From: Nelumbo lutea | Lineage: Eukaryota; Streptophyta; Magnoliopsida; Proteales; Nelumbonaceae | Length of the DNA: 64,000 nucleotides | Direction: 5' to 3' | NCBI GenBank assembly: GCA_022828595.1 | Contig: JAKGHH010000008.1 | Span: 6,871,728-6,935,727 of the forward strand | Shown: positions 58,701 to 64,000 of the stretch, piece after piece | Layout: each line of letters begins with the position of its first letter | Numbering within the stretch: position 1 is the first letter of the stretch | The notes under the pieces: model-generated | The model's input: only the letters and a program-made list of their open reading frames with translations | Databases searched by the model: none | Told to the model about the DNA's origin: nothing | Made by a program: the position numbers and the translations under genes

Positions 58701-58942
58701 ATGTTTTAAAATGCAGAGGCATGATGTGAGGCACTCCACTACCAAGAGGCATGAGGCATAGTTCAGAACGGAAGAGGCATAAACCTCCCGAACACAAGAA
58801 GGCATAAGCCTGCTGAAGAGAAGTTCTTTTCCTTTGTTTTCTTTCTTCCTTTCTGCATGAGGCATAGACCTCAGTGCCATCCATGCCTCCAGCATACGCC
58901 TCATGGTGTTTTGAGTATGCCTCAAACGCCTTTAAAAACATA
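58701..58942. mobile_element. MITE of AGGCATGAGGC type
   Basis: TGTTTTAAAATGCAGAGGCATG on the left and the inverse of TGTTTTTAAAGGCGTTTGAGGC on the right form imperfect inverted ends. GAGGCATGAGGCATAG words fill both halves. A partial relative may lie at 34845-34922. Confidence 0.55.
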
Positions 58943-60983
58943 GGGTTAAATATCAGCCCTTCTTTTGTACTTGGGTTGAAACATTTTCAAACCAAAAATC
59001 CAATGTCAGAACACTTTATCACTAATAGCAGTCCAAACTCCAATCATCACTACCAATGCTATACATGTAGTAGCATTCAGGTTATTGGTACCTAGTTCAC
59101 CATAGTAGCCAACTGCCAACCACCTCCTCAGTATGAATAATCAAAGCTCTGTGAGGGACAATTTGATAAGACCAATCATGTGGAGTTGTATCAGCATCCA
59201 ACTCCATGTTTTGGATGATCTATAATACACAAAACATACTCTTTTATCATGTTGCAGAACATGCATTACCAAGTGAAACATTTCACTAATAATCAAGATT
59301 CAATGTATCAATACAATATGTCCAATACCTTGAAATGGCTGGTGGGCATGGTGGTGTTTTGTAATTTTGTGTAAGGCTGAATTCTGGTTAGAGTTTTCCT
59401 ATTTGTTGGGTGATTTCTCATCACCAATTTGATGTAATCTTTGATGTGCCTTTTTTCATTTAATAAAATTATCTTTTTTAGTTACTACCAAAAAATACGA
59501 TATGTCCACCCATACACTAAAATAGAGGCATTAGGTGATTTCACTGTTTATTCTCTTCCATCATTCTATACTTTTCAGTACCATATCCATTGTTAAAATT
59601 GTGGGCCTTTAAATCATTTCCCACTACTCCAGCCCATGTCCTTTTAGGCCTGCCCCTATCTCTTCTAGACCCTTCAACTCACTAACTCCATATGTGCTCA
59701 CTCCTGCCACCTGTACCATTACCCATTTTTGCTTTCACATAGTAATTGCCAATCCATACAAAAAGCTATTACAACTCATATTCGAATTGCTTTTGCTCTA
59801 CCTATCAACTTTTGATGTAGTTAAAAAAATAAAATAGGGTCAAATCTATCTTCCATCAGAAAGAATTCATTAACCAATATGAACACAAATTTGAAAAAGA
59901 TAACAAGTGGCATAAGAATTCCAGAAAAGAGACACCTACTCACATGGTAAAATCAGCATCCCTTTAGATAACAGATGTATCAAACAAGATAGATGTGCTC
60001 TAAGAAAGCAAAGAACTTCATCCTTGTCTCTGCACCTGTACCACACAAGTGCTTCTCTCACAAGTACACCAAAATTAGGACCATCCATCATCTTTGGTAC
60101 TTCACACCAACATTAGGGCTGTACATCAATACAATCTAGCCATACAGCTATTATTGTCATTAGTAGTCAGGGATGCTGACTGAAGAGGCCATTATGGTAA
60201 CAAACACAGACTTTACATGAGGGATTCACCAAGTAATACACTCCTTTTTCCAGAAGGAAAACAGACCTTGATGTTGGAAGCTGACCAATCATCCCTGCTC
60301 AGCCTAATGACGCATTAAGTAGCTATTAGCAGTTGGTGATGAGATGTTCAGAGCAAGGTTCAAAATTTCAAAGGTGTATTGTATCATATCTTTCTAATAC
60401 TGGTACACCCATCTAAAGGTTTTTTAAGTAATTATTGTTTTTAATAATTAAAACATATAATAATATGCCCAAAACTCAAAATTTGAAAAAAAAAAAAGAA
60501 AACAAAGGTCAAAGTATCAATACACCCCTTCTGCTGCATCAGAGTGTATTTGAATCTTATTTCAAATAAAGATGTCCAATTAAAGAGAAGGTACATGCTT
60601 TACAATGACTGCCTTCATTTTGAGCTTCCTGACTTGTCATCAAGTGAAAATAAAGAATTTCCTGGAACTATGTCAATATGACATTTCCTGGGCAATTTGT
60701 ATACATTGTTGAATCAGGTTACATCATGTATGTACATAATTTAGTTGCTTTTGATGACTCACCAAAAGAACAAAACTAGAGTGAGCTAATGCTCTCCAAG
60801 AAAACTGTAAAACTAACATGATGGAACAGATGCATGTGCTAGTGCACTAGCAAGAAGCAGCTTTAAGCCAGATTACTTGCTTAGCTCAGAATCATGTATG
60901 GGAACTCCAGCACACTCCAGCTACATACAAATTTCTAGGGAGGCCTATGCCTAGAGTATATCTGGGGCACTGGGGAATGCAAG
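58943..60983. other. Intergenic or GT14 intron, no gene recognised
   Basis: About 2 kb with no conserved coding motif on either strand. If the GT14 gene is intact this belongs to its long intron. Confidence 0.4.
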
Positions 60984-61160
60984 TAGGGGTGTCAATCAGA
61001 CTGGATTTGGTCCAGTCCAATCCGATCCAACGCTGGTCCATTTACAAATGGACTGGACCAAATCCAATCCAAATCTATACAAACTAGATTAGATCCAGTC
61101 CATTTGAAATGCAAATGGATTGAATTGGGTCCAACCCGGTCCAAACTAAATGAAAATTCA
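60984..61160. repeat. hAT-like MITE left end, truncated
   Basis: TAGGGGTGTCAATCAGACTGG start followed by GGTCCAGTCCAATCC words in both orientations. No matching CACCCCTA right end is seen, so this is a one-ended fragment of uncertain length. Confidence 0.5.
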
Positions 61161-62695
61161 AAAAATACTTGAAAACCCAGAAAATGTGAAAAGGGCACAG
61201 AAATGGTTTCTTGAAACAAATAATTGGCCTTTGGACACATCTTGTGTGCGCAAGCCAAGCATTCTACTTAGTTCTAGTAGTGATTGAGGTGAATATCTCA
61301 ATCTCAAAGCATAGGAGTATAGAAGCAAACGAGCAATAAGTCCCCATTCTATTTGAAATTTTTAATAGCTGGAGGGTCCCACCACCTGTTCCAAAATTCC
61401 AATCTGAAGGCTATCAAATGCATTGCCTTGGCTGTGCTTTGGGACAGCAGATCATCCCACTGAGACATAAGAGTCTAACTAAGGCACCAATCATCCTGAT
61501 CATAAAGGTACACCAGTGCTGCCACCAAAGCATTTTGTTCTTTCAAACCTCTGAAACATACTCTGAAAACCCTGTTTGCTTAAAAAGTATTGCAGCTGAA
61601 AGCATGGTTCCTGTAAGGCGATCATCAAGTAAATTCTATGTAAGGGATATCAGTACAACACCTCAATAATGGAGGCATGAATGTTATCATGGTTCAGTTT
61701 CTCTGTAACAAAATTTCGCAGAGCTAAATTCCAAAATTTCACCGCAGCGCCTTTCCTCTTCCACCCTGATTTGTGATTTGTGAAACAAATTCTTCTGTAA
61801 AATTGAAACCCTCGAACATTCAAATCCTTATGTATGAGCCTGTGCATTGGTTGTAGATGCTGCTCATTCAAATAATTTTCTAATCTCCCAAATTCATCAA
61901 GGGTCAAAACTTTTGTTTTTTCTTATGTATGAGCCTGTGCATTTTTCTTTCATTCTACTTTTCAAGGGTCAAAACTTTTCTGTTTTACAAATTTTGGTGT
62001 CATTAGTTAGGTATTTCAGTTATATATTGAATGAGACCAAGATCTTGTAAATCCAATGTGTCCTGCAGAAGTTATGATCAGTCTAGTGATAGGGGTCAAT
62101 CAGTAATGGAAATTAGTTTTTTTTATTTGTTTGGGTATCTCTTGGTCTTTCTGCTTGCCTAGTTTTAGTAAGATTAATAATGGATATTTGGAGTTATTTA
62201 GGAATTGGAGTTTTAAAAAGTGTCTCTATGGGTTATCTATTGGGTTGCCTTAGTTTCTGTAGTGATACAGTGCACCAGACCTAATATTTTCTTGTGGTCC
62301 CATCCATTATGTTATTCAGTTATTTATTCCATTATCTCTATCTTTATTTGCTGATTATTGTACTGTTATAGGTTGCAAGGTACTTCCGTCTTTCTACATT
62401 ATGCTATGTTGGCACATGTAAATAATATTGTTTGGGGTAGCAGGAGCATAACACTCTGCCCCCTTTCTTTTCTATTTTTCTATTCTCCTTTCTTCTTCTC
62501 TTCTATTTTTTCTCCTCTCTTTCTTTCTTTCTTTTCTGGACTAATTACATCCTAAACCTAGTTCTCTTAACAGCTGTAAATTCAAGTGTTTTAGAAGTTG
62601 CTTTTAGTCAGCTTTTTGACTTTAAATTGGAACCTGTAAAGAGAGATCTAAGCCCTTATGTTATAGTTTTGCATAATCATTGAAATTGTGTTTTC
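61161..62695. other. Intergenic, no gene recognised
   Basis: No conserved protein motif. A short direct repeat (TTATGTATGAGCCTGTGCATT) occurs at about 61829 and 61923, each followed by CAAGGGTCAAAACTTTT. Confidence 0.4.
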
Positions 62696-63400
62696 TTTTT
62701 TTTTTTTTTGAGAAAAGGTAAAGTGCTGTAAAACAGCATATACAACCTCTACATATCAGCAGAACAAAGAGCTGTGCACCTCAAAAGACCTGCACACCAA
62801 TTTGCTCTTTGCTAATTACAAAAATAGAATAATATTTTGGCAAACAGGGAACTCAGAAAATCTTTTTTGGGCTGTACTGTAAACTTTCGGTCAACACTCA
62901 TGCTGTGAGTGATTGGCATTGTACTACTCCTTTACTAAATTCAATAAAAGTTTCTGTTTCCAATAAAAAAAATTACAAAAATAGAGTATCATAAGCACAA
63001 AAATAACTATAGTGAATGTTCCCAAAACATTTGTGCACTGCAACCCAGGAGTAGACTCTAACCTCAAAGAGCCTTTACAATATCTTCTTCCAACTTTCCT
63101 CCTTAAAACATTCAGGCATTTCTTTCCAGACACAGTCCATGCTAGGGCTAAAGGAATGACTCCACAAATCACCCTTCCTTTCCTACTTGGCCCAGGTAAG
63201 TGTTGTCAACCTTTCGGAGTATCCACCAGAATCTCTGGAAAGCACCACTGAACCCCAAAAAATGCCAAACAGCTTTGCCCATGATACCAAAACTACAATG
63301 CAAAAAGAAATGATTCACCATTTCCAAATTCCTGATACAAAAGGTGCAGTTAAAATTGTCTACATAGCAACCCCTCTTCATGATGATGATGATGATTCAT
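62696..63400 (-). mobile_element. LINE 3' end, minus strand
   Basis: A T run at 62696-62709 is the poly(A) tail of a minus-strand element. Upstream, 63381-63169 encodes a zinc-region fragment (KRGCYVDNFNCTFCIRNLEM then VNHFFLHCSF) with the C-x2-C...H-x4-HC pattern of LINE post-RT regions. Nothing further upstream on this strand is recognisable. Confidence 0.55.
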
Positions 63401-63438
63401 CCCAACTGTATGGGGTCGTCTACATGAATCTTGGTTGA
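63385..63438 (+). repeat. SINE-like motif
   Basis: GATGATGATGATGATTCATCCC followed by TGGGGTCGTCTACATGAATC resembles a sequence that recurs in plant Au-type SINEs. Only this core is visible, so the call is tentative. Confidence 0.25.
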
Positions 63439-63865
63439 GAGGATGAAGGTTTTCAATGCAAGCCTGGTTGATAGGTTTGTTGGAACCAATTTGGAGGAGA
63501 ATGTGGAAGCCTGGGCGACCTTCAAATGGAGAAAGGAGAGAGTCTTGGGAGCGCGAAAGTTGAATGGTGGCTCGTTATTCTTCATGTTCCACAAAATAGA
63601 AGATCTTATGATCTTAGATTATGCCAGTGGTTTCCAGCAGCAAGTCTGATTCAATAAGGTTGGAGAATAAGACCAATTTGGATTGAGGTTTTGGAGATTC
63701 ACCTGCATGCATGGTGCATATGCTCTTTTAAGCTCTTTTAAAATGATTGGGGAGTACTGTGTTAAGTTTCTGAGCTCTAATGACCAGAACAGAAGGTGCA
63801 AGAAAATTGATGTTGCAAGAATCTTAGTGGAGGTAGAGAAGATTTCTGCTATTCAACTTCATTAG
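63431..63865 (+). pseudogene. LINE ORF1-like DUF4283 fragment
   Basis: The plus strand encodes EENVEAWATFKWRKERVLGA, LNGGSLFFMFHKIEDLMIL, then after a stop at 63647-63649 and a frame change LRFWRFTCMHGAYALLSSFK and KIDVARILVEVEKI. This is the pattern of DUF4283 domains (W...LG...FLF-F, then W-x-R-x-x-G-x-PLHAW, D-x-ARILV) found in the first ORF of plant LINEs. It is broken and runs to the region near the window end. Confidence 0.5.
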
Positions 63866-64000
63866 TCATTCTATTTGTAGAAGAATATGAGCTAAGGATC
63901 TATGTAGAGGGAGAGGACCACACGTTTTTTAGGGCAGTGCACAGTAGCAAGAGAGGAGATGATGGTAGGGGAGAGAAGAGAGTTGACAGAGGGTGAAGTC

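Overview
The window is nuclear DNA of a flowering plant. Plant-type split genes sit far apart in AT-rich, transposon-filled DNA: an IAA-amino acid hydrolase, a DUF1639 protein, an arabinogalactan peptide and a GT14/DUF266 glycosyltransferase. Ty3/gypsy, Ty1/copia, L1-type LINE and hAT-like MITE sequences make up most of the rest. Long introns loaded with old transposons suggest a woody or otherwise large-genome angiosperm; the species cannot be told from the sequence alone.

Layout: 1-4143, a short hAT-like MITE and a three-exon DUF1639 gene (+). 4914-14661, a degenerate Tat-type Ty3/gypsy element lying on the minus strand with both LTRs, tRNA-Asp-type PBS and PPT, and an antisense spliced extra gene (6345-8294, +) with its own TATA box. 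15150-26845, LINE remnants, five TIR MITEs and two small fold-back repeats, no host gene. 26846-31578, a Ty1/copia element (+) with a truncated 5' LTR. 32839-39689, a complete ILR1-like gene in five exons, whose 4.7-kb intron 2 holds a chromovirus fragment that itself carries a MITE. 40605-45470, a MITE, a long inverted repeat and a 5'-truncated LINE (minus). 46910-47267, an arabinogalactan-peptide gene with TATA box (minus). 47832-53227, a hairpin repeat, a 66-bp tandem repeat and a second copia element (minus). 53235-53966, a LINE tail, a TA run and a MITE. 55608-56246, the last exon of a GT14 gene (minus). 56665-58200, an LTR-like, repeat-rich block. 58200-64000, LINE scraps and a MITE.

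The four host genes do not form a pathway cluster. The ILR1-like enzyme frees auxin from amino-acid conjugates in the ER; the AG peptide and the GT14 enzyme belong to cell-surface and cell-wall biology; the DUF1639 protein has no known function.

The most unusual object is the antisense gene inside the Tat element. It keeps a long open, spliced reading frame and a TATA box while gag-pol on the other strand is broken by stops, frameshifts and deletions. Coordinates of spliced genes were read by eye from splice consensus and family motifs; repeat boundaries marked approximate are not exact.
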